Shown piece after piece: positions 8,398-16,861 of a stretch of DNA of 64,000 bases. The stretch's first letter is position 1. Every line of letters starts with the position of its first letter. Made by a program: the position numbers and the translations under genes. The notes under the pieces were generated by a model. It was not told the origin of the DNA and did not search any database. It worked only from the letters and a program-made list of their open reading frames with translations. Source of the DNA: Pseudazoarcus sp963975885 (GTDB lineage: Bacteria > Pseudomonadota > Gammaproteobacteria > Burkholderiales > Rhodocyclaceae); assembly GCA_963975885.1 (NCBI GenBank), contig CAXBIS010000002.1, positions 186,001 through 250,000 on the forward strand, read 5' to 3'.

Positions 8398-8690
8398 CAG
8401 GTGCTGACCGCTGCCTCGTCTCGCGGCAGCAGATCGGCCACACCGTAAAGGTCCGCGAGACTCTGCAGCCCGGCCGGCAAGCCTTCGACGCGCAGCTCGT
8501 GGCCGGCCGCTGCAGCGACACGCTGCAAGTCGAACAGCAGCGCAAGCGCGGCCGAGTCGGCTTCATCGACCTGCGAGAAATCGACCACGAGGTCGCCCTC
8601 CTGCGCCGCTGCGCGGCCTTCGGCCCGACATCGCGCCGCGTTGGCCATGGTCAGCGCACCCTGCGGTGCGAATCGACGCGCTTCGAACAC
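8397..8690 (-). CDS. mlaB: STAS-domain protein MlaB
   Basis: 97 aa, a single STAS domain. MlaB binds and activates the MlaF ATPase in the MlaFEDB inner-membrane complex. The STAS loop appears as DFSQVDEADSAALALL, with the usual D-S-A-L pattern. It lies 2 bases after mlaC and overlaps the following ABC ATPase by one base. Confidence 0.85.
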   Translation of the reverse strand: MFEARRFAPQGALTMANAARCRAEGRAAAQEGDLVVDFSQVDEADSAALALLFDLQRVAAAAGHELRVEGLPAGLQSLADLYGVADLLPRDEAAVST

Positions 8691-8692
8691 GG

Positions 8693-9319
8693 TCAGGATT
8701 TCCCTTCGGCGCGCTTGGCGATCTCGCTGCCACGCGTCTCGAGCGCACGGATCAGCCCGTCGATACCGCCGGCGCGGATTTCCTGCGCGAAAGTACTGCG
8801 GTAGTTGGTCACCAGACTCACGCCGGCGATCACGACGTCGAAGACCTTCCAGCCATCCTGCTGACGCTCGAGCACGTAGTCCACGGCGACCGGCTGCCCG
8901 CCCGACTGCTCGATCTGCGTCTGCACGCGCACCGTACGATCGTCCGGGCTCATGCGCAGCGGACGAAAGTGCACCTTCTGGTCGCTGTACTCGGTGAGCG
9001 CATTCGAATAGGTGCGCACCAGCATGTCGTAGAACGCATCGATAAGACGTTCGCGCTGCGCCGCGGAGGCGTCGCGCCAGTCGCGCCCGACCGCCAGCAT
9101 GGTCATGCGGGGAAAATCGAAGTGCGGCAGCACCGTCTCCTCGATCAGCTTGACCGCGCGATCCGTGTCACCGTTCTTCAACTGTTCGTCGGTACGCAGG
9201 ATCTCGAGCACCTCGTCGGTCAGCGCACGCACCAGCTCATCGGGCTTGTCGGTCGGCACCGACGCCGTCGCGAACGAAGAAACGAGTGCAAAACACAGGG
9301 CCAGTAACAGATTCTTCAT
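8693..9319 (-). CDS. mlaC: Periplasmic phospholipid carrier MlaC
   Basis: 208 aa with a Sec signal peptide (MKNLLLALCFALVSSFATA, cleavage near residue 20). The Tol_tol_Ttg2 fold follows, with the conserved LPHFDFPRMT segment and the GWKVFDVVIAGVSLV strand. It shuttles phospholipids between the outer-membrane MlaA and the inner-membrane MlaFEDB complex. It overlaps mlaA by 4 bases. Confidence 0.93.
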   Translation of the reverse strand: MKNLLLALCFALVSSFATASVPTDKPDELVRALTDEVLEILRTDEQLKNGDTDRAVKLIEETVLPHFDFPRMTMLAVGRDWRDASAAQRERLIDAFYDMLVRTYSNALTEYSDQKVHFRPLRMSPDDRTVRVQTQIEQSGGQPVAVDYVLERQQDGWKVFDVVIAGVSLVTNYRSTFAQEIRAGGIDGLIRALETRGSEIAKRAEGKS

Positions 9320-10170
9320 CGCAGTTCTCCCGCCATCGGTTCGAAGCGTTCGCGTTCGACAGCAAACGGTTCGATGAATTCGATTCCGGATACCGACGCG
9401 AACGCAACTTCGTCGGGCAAAGTCCGATAGAGCGCACCGCGCGACGAGGCTGCGTCGTTGAAATCCTCGTACTCGAGGGGCGGATTGCCATCATGCACTT
9501 TGAAGCGACGCTGCTGCAGATAGGCATCGCGCACGAAAGCGTACTTGTCGATCTGCTCGTCAAGCGTACGGTCGGCCCCGAGCAGCATCGAGCGTCCATG
9601 CACCACGCGCAGCGCAATCAGCGAGTTGCGGGTGCGGACGTGATCGATCGGGATCAGCGCTCCGCCCTGCATGTCGACCGGCGTCGCCACCGCGTCACGC
9701 GCCGTGCGCGGCCCGAGCAGCGGCAGCACCACGTAAGGTCCGTTGCCCACGCCCCATACGGCCAGCGTCTGCCCCAGATCTTCGTCGTGCTTGGGCAGAC
9801 CCGCCTCGGTGGCCACATCGAAAATGCCGAAGATGCCGAACACCGTGTTGATGCCGAAACGCATCAGGTCCGACATCCCGTCGCCGACCTTGCCCTGAAG
9901 CAGGTTGTTGACGCCAACCCAGACGTCGCCGATGTTGGAGAACACGTTGCCCACACCGGTGCGCACCAGCTCGGGCGTCACCGCCTCGTAGGCCTGCGCG
10001 GCCGGTCGCAGCACGGCCTTGTCCACGCCTTCGTTGAAACTGAACATCGCGCGGTTGTAACCCTCGAGCGGGTCGTCCGGATTGTGCGGGCGCGACGCAC
10101 AGCCGCTGACCAGCAGCACAGCGCAGGCCAGCAGCAAAAGCACTACACGGGATTTCGGGTTGTCTTTCAT
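9316..10170 (-). CDS. mlaA: Outer-membrane lipoprotein MlaA (VacJ)
   Basis: 284 aa lipoprotein. The lipobox LVSGC follows a hydrophobic run (residues 8-21), so Cys is the lipidated residue. Conserved MlaA features are PLEGYNRAMFSFNEGVDK, the FSNIGDVWVGVNNLLQG region and GVGNGPYVVLPLLGP. It removes mislocalised phospholipids from the outer leaflet. The ATG at 10170 was chosen because the upstream extension is unrelated Arg-rich sequence. Unlike E. coli, mlaA lies inside the mla operon, between mlaD and mlaC. Confidence 0.94.
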   Translation of the reverse strand: MKDNPKSRVVLLLLACAVLLVSGCASRPHNPDDPLEGYNRAMFSFNEGVDKAVLRPAAQAYEAVTPELVRTGVGNVFSNIGDVWVGVNNLLQGKVGDGMSDLMRFGINTVFGIFGIFDVATEAGLPKHDEDLGQTLAVWGVGNGPYVVLPLLGPRTARDAVATPVDMQGGALIPIDHVRTRNSLIALRVVHGRSMLLGADRTLDEQIDKYAFVRDAYLQQRRFKVHDGNPPLEYEDFNDAASSRGALYRTLPDEVAFASVSGIEFIEPFAVERERFEPMAGELR

Positions 10171-10222
10171 CACGTCTCTCGCTGGTTCTTGATTCGTTCT
10201 TGTTCGCAGCCCGCGGACCGGA

Positions 10223-10687
10223 TCACTCCTGCGGTGACTGCGCCCGGTCGAACAGGAATTGTCCGATGAGCTTCTCGAGCACGATCGCCGATTGTGTGAT
10301 CTGCAGCTTCTCTCCGTCGGCGAGCATCTCGATGTCGCCACCCGGATCGAGTCCGATGTACTGCTCGCCGAGCAGTCCGGACGTGAGGATCGAAGCGATC
10401 GTATCGCGCGGGAACTCGTAGTCGCTCGCGACCCTCATGCGCACCTCGGCGCGATAGCTCTGGGTATCGAAGTCGATCGAATCGACGCGACCGACGACCA
10501 CGCCGGCACTTTTGACCGGTGCCCGCACCTTGAGGCCGCCGATGTTGTCGAACTGCCCGCGCACCACATAAGCGTTGGAAAGATCGACGCTCGACACGTT
10601 GCCCACGCGCAACGCGAGGAAAAACAGCGCGCCAATGCCGATCAGAACGAAGATCCCGACCCACAGGTCGAGGCTGGTACGGCTCAT
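10223..10687 (-). CDS. mlaD: MCE-domain phospholipid transporter subunit MlaD
   Basis: 154 aa. One N-terminal membrane helix (about residues 8-27) is followed by a single MCE domain with the YVVRGQFDNIGGLKVRAPVKSAGVVVG-type core and a GLLGEQYIGLDPG strand. It forms the hexameric periplasmic ring of the MlaFEDB complex. The start ATG at 10687 overlaps the mlaE stop by 4 bases; a longer frame upstream lies inside mlaE. Confidence 0.93.
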   Translation of the reverse strand: MSRTSLDLWVGIFVLIGIGALFFLALRVGNVSSVDLSNAYVVRGQFDNIGGLKVRAPVKSAGVVVGRVDSIDFDTQSYRAEVRMRVASDYEFPRDTIASILTSGLLGEQYIGLDPGGDIEMLADGEKLQITQSAIVLEKLIGQFLFDRAQSPQE

Positions 10688-11475
10688 GACGTCCCCCGGA
10701 ACATGAATGAGGTGAGGATGAAATCCAGCGCCAGAATCGCCAGCGCCGAGCTCACGACGGTGCGCGTGATTGCGCGCGAAATTCCCTCGGCGGTGGGGTG
10801 GCAATCGTAGCCTTCGAACACCGCGATCAGCGACACCGCAACCCCGAACACGACGCTCTTGATGACGCCGTTCATGATGTCGTAGCGAAAATCGACCGCC
10901 GCCTGCATCTGCGACCAGAAGGCGCCGGAATCGACCCCGATGACGACCACCCCGATCAGCCAACCGCCCAGAATACCCATTCCGGTGAAGATCGACGCAA
11001 GCAGCGGCATCGCAATCACGCCACCCCAGAAACGCGGCGCGACCACGCGCGCGATGGGATTGACAGCCATCATGTCCATGGCCTTGAGCTGCTCGGTGGT
11101 CTTCATCAGCCCGATCTCGGCCGTGACCGCCGAGCCGGCGCGACTGGCGAACAACAGTCCCGCGACCACCGGACCGAGCTCACGCGTCAGCGAAAGAGCC
11201 ACGAGCACGCCCAGCGCATCGCCGGAGCCGAAACGCTGCAGCGTCTCGTAGCCTTGCAGCCCGAGCACCAGGCCGACGAACAACCCCGAGACGACGATGA
11301 TCAGCAAGGAGAGCACGCCGCTGAAATAGATCTCGCGAATGGTCAGATGCACGCGGCGCAGCGACTGCCCCGAATACACCAGCAGCATCAGGAAAAAGCG
11401 CGCGGCAAACCCGAGCCGCCACACGCCCTCGGTGACCATCGCGCCAAGGCGGCGCACGGCCGCGACGGCGCTCAT
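10684..11475 (-). CDS. mlaE: MlaE phospholipid ABC permease
   Basis: 263 aa, MlaE/permease family with about five membrane segments. Conserved stretches GLQGYETLQRFGS, LTRELGPVVAGLLFASR and the EIGLMKTTEQLKAM coupling region are visible. It is the inner-membrane core of the phospholipid importer/exporter. It overlaps mlaF and mlaD by 4 bases each. Confidence 0.95.
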   Translation of the reverse strand: MSAVAAVRRLGAMVTEGVWRLGFAARFFLMLLVYSGQSLRRVHLTIREIYFSGVLSLLIIVVSGLFVGLVLGLQGYETLQRFGSGDALGVLVALSLTRELGPVVAGLLFASRAGSAVTAEIGLMKTTEQLKAMDMMAVNPIARVVAPRFWGGVIAMPLLASIFTGMGILGGWLIGVVVIGVDSGAFWSQMQAAVDFRYDIMNGVIKSVVFGVAVSLIAVFEGYDCHPTAEGISRAITRTVVSSALAILALDFILTSFMFRGTS

Positions 11476-12290
11476 GTCGCGCTCCTCGTCAGCAGGCTGT
11501 CGCCGAAGGCGGGCGCCGGGTAATGGAAAGGCACCGGCCCGTCGGCCTCGGCGTTGATGAACTGATGCACGAAAGCGTCGCTCGAAGCGCGGATTTCCTC
11601 GGGCGTGCCCTCGGCGACGATCTTGCCGTCGGAAACAAAGTAGACGTAGTCGACGATCTCGAGCGATTCATGAACATCGTGCGTGACCATCACCGTGCTT
11701 GCGCCGAGCGCATCATTGAGGCGACGAATGAGCTGGCCGATCACGCCCAGCGAGATCGGATCGAGCCCGGCGAAGGGCTCGTCGTACATGATCAGCATCG
11801 GATCGAGCGCAATCGCGCGAGCCAGTGCAACACGACGCGCCATGCCGCCGGACAATTCCGACGTGGCAAGTTCCGCCGCACCGCGCAACCCCACCGCGTT
11901 GAGCTTCATCAACACCAGATCGCGCAGCATGCTCTCGGGCAGGTCGGTGTGTTCGCGCAACGGAAAAGCGACGTTCTCGAACACGCTCATGTCGGTAAAC
12001 AGCGCGCCAAACTGGAACAGCATGCCCATGCGCCGACGCAGCGCATACAGATCATCCGTACCCAGCGCGCCCAGATCGCGCCCGTCGACCTCGACCTGAC
12101 CACCGACCGCCCGCAACTGACCACCAATCAAACGCAGCAGCGTGGTCTTGCCGCAACCGCTGCCGCCCATGATCGCAACGACCTGACCGCGTCGCACCGA
12201 CAGGTCGACGCCATCCAGGATGGTGCGCTCACCGTAGGCGAAACGGACCCCCTGAAGTCGTACGAGAGGTTGTTCTGAGGCGGATTGCAA
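11472..12290 (-). CDS. mlaF: MlaF phospholipid ABC ATPase
   Basis: 272 aa. Walker A GGSGCGKTTL (about 41-50), signature LSGGMARRVALARA, Walker B LIMYDEPFAGLD and H-loop MVTHDVHE are intact. This is the first gene of a long leftward unit (mlaFEDACB, ABC exporter, ibaG, murA). The only in-frame start near the family N-terminus is TTG at 12290, with no clear ribosome binding site, so the start is the weakest part of the call. Confidence 0.93.
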   Translation of the reverse strand: MQSASEQPLVRLQGVRFAYGERTILDGVDLSVRRGQVVAIMGGSGCGKTTLLRLIGGQLRAVGGQVEVDGRDLGALGTDDLYALRRRMGMLFQFGALFTDMSVFENVAFPLREHTDLPESMLRDLVLMKLNAVGLRGAAELATSELSGGMARRVALARAIALDPMLIMYDEPFAGLDPISLGVIGQLIRRLNDALGASTVMVTHDVHESLEIVDYVYFVSDGKIVAEGTPEEIRASSDAFVHQFINAEADGPVPFHYPAPAFGDSLLTRSAT

Positions 12291-12450
12291 GGCAGCGAAA
12301 CCCGAGCAGGAAGTAGCGGCGAAGTCTAGCAGAGAAGCCCCGATGGACCGTTGTCCGGACGCAACACATGGCCTGCTCTCACAACACTTTCAAGCGCAGG
12401 ACAGGAGCGTCGGCAGATTGCCCGCAAACGAGCTCCGGAACAGGCTTTGC

Positions 12451-12456
12451 TATACT
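12451..12456 (+). promoter_or_regulatory. Candidate -10 box for the kdsD-kdsC-lptCA unit
   Basis: TATACT, 35 bases upstream of the kdsD ATG, in the divergent gap with mlaF. No consensus -35 at 17 bases. Confidence 0.4.
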
Positions 12457-12491
12457 CGCCCGATCCACTACCGGCGCCCTTTTCCGCATCA

Positions 12492-13484
12492 ATGACCGAT
12501 CCACTCCCAGCATCGCCGAAACACCGCGCGAGCGACATGGCACGTCGCGTGCTGCGCATCGAGGCCGACGCGATCGCATCAATGATCGAGCGCATCGGCC
12601 TTGAGTTCGAACGCGCCGTCGAACTGGTGCTCGCCCGCGATGGCCGGGTCCTGGTCACCGGCATCGGAAAATCCGGCCATATCGGCCGCAAGTTGGCCGC
12701 CACCCTCGCCAGCACCGGCACGCCGGCCTACTTCGTGCACGCGGCCGAAGCCGCACATGGCGATCTGGGCATGATCACCCATGACGACGTACTCATTGCG
12801 CTTTCCAATTCCGGCACCAGTGAGGAAATCCTGACCATCGTTCCGCTGATCAAGCGACGCGGTGCAAGTCTGATCGCGATCACCGGCAATGAGGACTCGC
12901 CGCTCGCCCGCGCGGCCGACGTGCACCTGGACGCGGCCGTCGCCGAGGAAGCCTGCCCGCTCAACCTGGCACCGACAGCCAGCACTACGGCCGCACTCGC
13001 CCTGGGCGACGCGCTTGCCGTCGCCTTGCTCGACGCGCGCGGCTTCAGCGCCGACGACTTCGCCCATGCCCACCCGGGTGGCGCGCTGGGTCGACGCCTG
13101 CTTACGCGCGTGTGCGATGTAATGCGACCGGCCGATCAGGTGCCGCAGATTCGTCCCGATGCCACACTTGCCACCGCACTGCTGGCAATGACCCGCGGCG
13201 GGCTGGGCATGACGGCGGCGGTCGAAGAGAACGGCCTGCTTGCCGGCATCTTCACCGACGGCGACCTGCGCCGCGCGCTCGAACGTGGCATCGACGTGCA
13301 TGCCACACGGCTGGCGGATGTCATGACACGCGACGCACAAAGCATCGGGCCGGAGGCGCTCGCCGTCGAGGCGGCCGAGATCATGGAACGGCGACGAATC
13401 ACGCAGATCCTCGTCGTAGAGAACCGGACAACCCTGCTCGGCGCGCTCAACACGCATGATCTGATGCGCGCGAGGGTGATCTGA
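12492..13484 (+). CDS. kdsD: D-arabinose 5-phosphate isomerase KdsD
   Basis: Converts ribulose 5-phosphate to arabinose 5-phosphate for Kdo synthesis. 330 aa: SIS domain (about 45-185, with GIGKSGHIGRKLAAT and SNSGTSEEI) and two CBS domains (about 210-325). The ATG at 12492 is chosen because it gives the usual length; 47 further upstream codons are open but unrelated. Its stop overlaps the kdsC start (TGATG). Confidence 0.94.
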   Translation: MTDPLPASPKHRASDMARRVLRIEADAIASMIERIGLEFERAVELVLARDGRVLVTGIGKSGHIGRKLAATLASTGTPAYFVHAAEAAHGDLGMITHDDVLIALSNSGTSEEILTIVPLIKRRGASLIAITGNEDSPLARAADVHLDAAVAEEACPLNLAPTASTTAALALGDALAVALLDARGFSADDFAHAHPGGALGRRLLTRVCDVMRPADQVPQIRPDATLATALLAMTRGGLGMTAAVEENGLLAGIFTDGDLRRALERGIDVHATRLADVMTRDAQSIGPEALAVEAAEIMERRRITQILVVENRTTLLGALNTHDLMRARVI

Positions 13485-14005
13485 TGGATGCCGCCAACCG
13501 CGCCTCACGCGTGCGCTTGATGGGCTTCGACGTCGATGGCGTACTCACCGACGGCAGCCTGTACTTCACTCCGGGCGGCGACGAGATCAAGGCATTTTCC
13601 AGCCTCGACGGCCACGGTCTGCGCATGCTCGCCGAGGCAGGCGTCGAGATCGCCATCATCAGCGGGCGCGCCTCGCGCGCGCTCGAATTGCGCGCAGCCA
13701 ACCTCGACATCGGGGAACTGCACATGGGCGTATCGGACAAGCGCAGCTGCATGCTTGAACTGCTCGCGCGCCGCGGGCTCGAACCCGAAGCCGCCGGTTA
13801 CATGGGTGACGATGTCGTCGACCTGCCGGTGCTGCGTTGCTGCGGCTTCTCGACGGCGCCGGCCGATGCGCACCCGTTCGTTCGTGCCCATGTCGCCTGG
13901 GTCACCGGCCAGCCCGGAGGTCACGGCGCGGTACGCGAGGCGTGCGACTTCATCCTGCAGTCGCAAGGACGACTTGACGCGATGCTCGCGAGCTATCTGG
14001 ACTGA
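13484..14005 (+). CDS. kdsC: Kdo-8-phosphate phosphatase KdsC
   Basis: 173 aa, HAD-superfamily C0 type without a cap. Motif I is FDVDGVLTDG (nucleophile Asp in the DVD triplet), motif II IISGR and motif IV GDDVVDLPV. It dephosphorylates Kdo-8-P in the step after KdsA. Tetrameric in known members. Directly downstream of kdsD and upstream of lptC, the canonical order. Confidence 0.95.
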   Translation: MDAANRASRVRLMGFDVDGVLTDGSLYFTPGGDEIKAFSSLDGHGLRMLAEAGVEIAIISGRASRALELRAANLDIGELHMGVSDKRSCMLELLARRGLEPEAAGYMGDDVVDLPVLRCCGFSTAPADAHPFVRAHVAWVTGQPGGHGAVREACDFILQSQGRLDAMLASYLD

Positions 14006-14013
14006 ACACGACG

Positions 14014-14586
14014 ATGAACACCGACCGCATCTATCCCGTCATCGCCCTGCTCTTACTCGCGGCGCTCACCTTCTGGCTCGAGCGCATCACGCGCAGCCCC
14101 GACGAGGCGCCACGGATTGAGCGTACCGACCCGGACTTCATCGGATCCAACATCCGCATGACGAGCTTCGACCAGGCCGGTCAGCCACACTATGAACTGA
14201 CCTCCGAGCGCATCGTGCATTACCCGCTGTCCGACGTGACCGACCTGGTCGAACCGCGCCTGCTCTACGAAACGGTCGAGGGAGAGCTGCGCATCCGCTC
14301 ACGCGAAGCCGAGGCGGCAGCAGGCCTGGAGAATGTCCTGCTCAAGGGCGATGTCCAGGTCGAGCGCGATGCCACCGTCAGCGATCCGGCAATGCAAATG
14401 GAAACGGACCGGATGCGCTACTGGCCGGACAGCCAGCGCGCCTTCAGCGATGCCCCTGTCGTGCTCAAACACGGTAACATCACCGCGTACGGCAATGGCC
14501 TGCGCGCGGACAACATCTCGGGCGTCCTCGAACTCGTCGGCGATGCTAGAGTTCAAATGCCCCGTTCATCACGGAACCGACAATGA
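14014..14586 (+). CDS. lptC: LPS transport protein LptC
   Basis: 190 aa. A single N-terminal membrane helix (about 7-24) anchors a periplasmic OstA-like beta-jellyroll (about 35-180). LptC links the LptBFG ABC transporter to the LptA bridge. The match rests on size, topology, jellyroll-like alternation (YELTSERIVHYPLSD) and the position between kdsC and lptA. It overlaps lptA by 4 bases. Confidence 0.9.
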   Translation: MNTDRIYPVIALLLLAALTFWLERITRSPDEAPRIERTDPDFIGSNIRMTSFDQAGQPHYELTSERIVHYPLSDVTDLVEPRLLYETVEGELRIRSREAEAAAGLENVLLKGDVQVERDATVSDPAMQMETDRMRYWPDSQRAFSDAPVVLKHGNITAYGNGLRADNISGVLELVGDARVQMPRSSRNRQ

Positions 14587-15107
14587 CCAAGTCCTCTCCT
14601 TTTCTGATTCTCGCCGCATTCCTCGCCCTGGCGCCGCTGACGGCCCACGCCGAACGTGCCGACCGCGAGCAACCGATCAACATTGAAGCCGACAAGGTCA
14701 CGGTCGACGACCGTAATCGCACGCACACCTTCGACGGCAACGTTGTCCTCACTCAGGGCACGCTGGAACTGCGCGGCGCGAAGATCGTCGTCGTACAGGG
14801 AGCGGACGGTTTCCAGACCGGTGTCGCGACCGCAGCCGAGGGGGAACTGGCGACCTTCCGGCAAAAGCGCGAAGGCGTGGAAGAATACGTCGAGGGCGAA
14901 GCCGAGCGCATCGAGTACGACGGTCGCAACGAAACCGCAACGCTGTTCCGCCGCGCCCAGGTCCGGGCCGGGGGCGACGTGGTTCGTGGCGACGTCATCG
15001 AATACGATGCACTGACGGAAAACTACACTGCCCACCGCCTACCCGCCGAGGGCAGCGGCGACTCGCGCATCCGCGTAACCATCCAACCCAAGACGTCCGG
15101 CTCCTGA
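14583..15107 (+). CDS. lptA: Periplasmic LPS bridge protein LptA
   Basis: 174 aa with a Sec signal peptide (cleavage near THA, residue 23) and an OstA domain carrying the REQPINIEADKVTVDDR motif typical of LptA. It polymerises with LptC and LptD to carry LPS across the periplasm. The gene normally expected next is lptB, then rpoN; here an enoyl-CoA hydratase follows after 8 bases. Confidence 0.93.
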   Translation: MTKSSPFLILAAFLALAPLTAHAERADREQPINIEADKVTVDDRNRTHTFDGNVVLTQGTLELRGAKIVVVQGADGFQTGVATAAEGELATFRQKREGVEEYVEGEAERIEYDGRNETATLFRRAQVRAGGDVVRGDVIEYDALTENYTAHRLPAEGSGDSRIRVTIQPKTSGS

Positions 15108-15115
15108 GCGTCGCG

Positions 15116-15892
15116 ATGACGTATTCCGCGATCGTCGCCGAAACGCGCGGCCCGGCCGGCCTGATCCGCCTGAACCGTCCCGAAGCGCTCAACGCACTCA
15201 ACGACACGCTGGTCGACGAGATGGGCCACGCGCTGGACGCTTTCGAGGCCGATGACACCATCGTCGCGATCGTGCTGACCGGAACCGACAAGGCCTTCGC
15301 AGCCGGTGCAGACATCGCGGCAATGGCGGACATGTCGTGGATGGACGCCTATCGCGGCGACTACATCACCCGCAACTGGGAACGCGTCAAGACCTGCCGC
15401 AAGCCGGTCATCGCCGCCGTATCGGGTTTCGCGCTCGGCGGCGGCTGCGAACTGGCGATGATGTGCGACATCATCGTTGCCGGCGAGAGCGCGAAGTTCG
15501 GTCAGCCCGAGGTCCGTCTCGGCATCCCGCCGGGTGCCGGCGGCACGCAGCGCTTGCCGCGCGCAGCCGGCAAGGCCAAGGCCATGGACCTGTGCCTGAC
15601 CGCGCGCTTCATGGATGCGACGGAGGCCGAACGGGCCGGGCTGGTCTCGCGCATCGTGCCTGACGAGCGCGTCGTCGACGAAGCGCTGGCCATTGTGGAC
15701 ACCATGGCGGGCTACTCCCTTCCGGTCCTGATGATGATCAAGGAATCGGTGAACCGCGCCTTCGAGACCACGCTCGCGGAAGGCCTGCTCTTCGAGCGCC
15801 GCAGCTTCCACGCCGCCTTCGGCCTGGAAGACAAGAAGGAAGGCATGAGCGCCTTCCTCGAAAAGCGCAAGGCGGACTTCCGCCACCGCTGA
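15116..15892 (+). CDS. Enoyl-CoA hydratase
   Basis: 258 aa crotonase-fold enzyme, hydration of 2-enoyl-CoA in fatty or aromatic acid beta-oxidation. The oxyanion-hole segments are FAAGADIAAM and GFALGGGCELAM. Both catalytic Glu residues are in place (CELAMMCD and GQPEVRLGIPPGAGGT), supporting hydratase rather than isomerase activity. It may be co-transcribed with lptA (8-base gap), an unusual neighbour. A link to PHA metabolism is possible because a phasin gene follows, but is not shown. Confidence 0.92.
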   Translation: MTYSAIVAETRGPAGLIRLNRPEALNALNDTLVDEMGHALDAFEADDTIVAIVLTGTDKAFAAGADIAAMADMSWMDAYRGDYITRNWERVKTCRKPVIAAVSGFALGGGCELAMMCDIIVAGESAKFGQPEVRLGIPPGAGGTQRLPRAAGKAKAMDLCLTARFMDATEAERAGLVSRIVPDERVVDEALAIVDTMAGYSLPVLMMIKESVNRAFETTLAEGLLFERRSFHAAFGLEDKKEGMSAFLEKRKADFRHR

Positions 15893-16006
15893 CGCAGCGC
15901 GCAATATTTCGCGCCAGCCTGCCCTTCCCCCGTCACGCAAAACGCGCAACATGCGTGGCATCTCTCGCGCGCGTTCCGGATCCGGATCGCGGCGCATTGG
16001 GAATAT

Positions 16007-16031
16007 AAAATCATTATTAAACAATGATTTT
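16007..16031 (+). terminator. AT-rich hairpin after the enoyl-CoA hydratase
   Basis: AAAATCATT (16007-16015) pairs with AATGATTTT (16023-16031) around a 7-base loop, followed by TT. It is a rare AT island in this GC-rich region and fits a terminator of the lpt/hydratase unit, or an operator upstream of the phasin promoter. Confidence 0.45.
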
Positions 16032-16060
16032 TTGAAGATCACGCTCGCCTCAAATGGAGT

Positions 16061-16130
16061 TTGTGCAGCGCAGCAAATAATCCTTGACATCGTGCCCCAG
16101 AACCCTATACTGGGATCCATGCTGCAGTGC
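16061..16130 (+). promoter_or_regulatory. Phasin promoter with flanking TGC-rich sites
   Basis: TTGACA at 16084-16089, a 16-base spacer and TATACT at 16106-16111: one of the best sigma70 promoters in the window. A TGC-rich near-palindrome (TTGTGCAGCGCAGCAAA, 16061-16077) lies just upstream of -35, and TGCTGCAGTGC (16120-16130) overlaps the predicted transcription start. This two-site layout resembles the PhaR repressor sites known at phasin promoters; the match to PhaR is inferred. Confidence 0.65.
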
Positions 16131-16188
16131 GTCATAGAGATTGACCGCACGGTCAGCAGCCACTTCAATGAAACACAAGGAGAACTCC

Positions 16189-16755
16189 ATGTTTGCTACT
16201 CCCGATCAAATCGCTGCTGCCAACAAAGCCAACCTCGAGGCGTTCGTGCGCATCGCTAACACGGCCTTCGCCAACGCCGAGAAGCTGACCGCCCTCAATA
16301 TCGAGGTTGCGCGCGGCTTCGTCGAAGACAGCATCTCCAACACCCGCAGCCTGATGGGCGTGAAGGATCCGCAGGAATTCGTCAAGCTGCAGAGCGAACT
16401 GGCCAAGCCGTCGCTGGACAAGGTCGTGTCCTACAACCGCAGCGTCTATGAGCTGGCGACCGGCCAGCAGGAAGAAATGGCCAAGCTGTTCGAAGCCGGC
16501 GTCGCCGAGGCGAACAAGAGCTTTACCGCCATCATCGACAAGGCCGCCGAGACCGCCCCCGCCGGCTCCGACGTTGCCTTCGCCGCGATGAAGTCCGCGC
16601 TGGCCGCCAGCAACAGCGCCTACGACAACGTCAACAAGGCGGTTCGTCAGGTCGCCGAGATGACCGAAGCCAATGTTTCGGCCGCTACCGACGCGACGGT
16701 CAAGGCGGTCGGCACGACCTCCAAGACCCCGGCTGCGAAGAAAGCCGCTGCCTGA
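16189..16755 (+). CDS. phaP: Phasin (PHA granule-associated protein)
   Basis: 188 aa, alpha-helical Phasin_2 family. It coats intracellular polyhydroxyalkanoate granules. The N-terminus (MFATPDQIAAANKANLEAF) and the Ala/Lys-rich tail (KTPAAKKAAA) are typical; there are no cysteines or signal peptide. The start ATG at 16189 has AAGGAG six bases upstream; a longer frame lacks this. It is monocistronic, with a strong promoter and a strong terminator, consistent with an abundant protein. Confidence 0.93.
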   Translation: MFATPDQIAAANKANLEAFVRIANTAFANAEKLTALNIEVARGFVEDSISNTRSLMGVKDPQEFVKLQSELAKPSLDKVVSYNRSVYELATGQQEEMAKLFEAGVAEANKSFTAIIDKAAETAPAGSDVAFAAMKSALAASNSAYDNVNKAVRQVAEMTEANVSAATDATVKAVGTTSKTPAAKKAAA

Positions 16756-16788
16756 AGCTCAGGAAGCAGGGGCTAGCGCCCCGGCATC

Positions 16789-16818
16789 AAAAAGCCCCGG
16801 AAAATACGGGGCTTTTTT
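16789..16818. terminator. Bidirectional intrinsic terminator after phasin
   Basis: AAAAAGCCCCG / CGGGGCTTTTTT with a 7-base loop; T runs are present on both strands. It serves the phasin gene (plus) and probably the long plsC-terminated unit (minus). A second GC hairpin lies at 16769-16782. Confidence 0.9.
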
Positions 16819-16861
16819 ACGTCTGGATCTGGCGAAAGCGCCGATACCGAGCAACTTTGCC

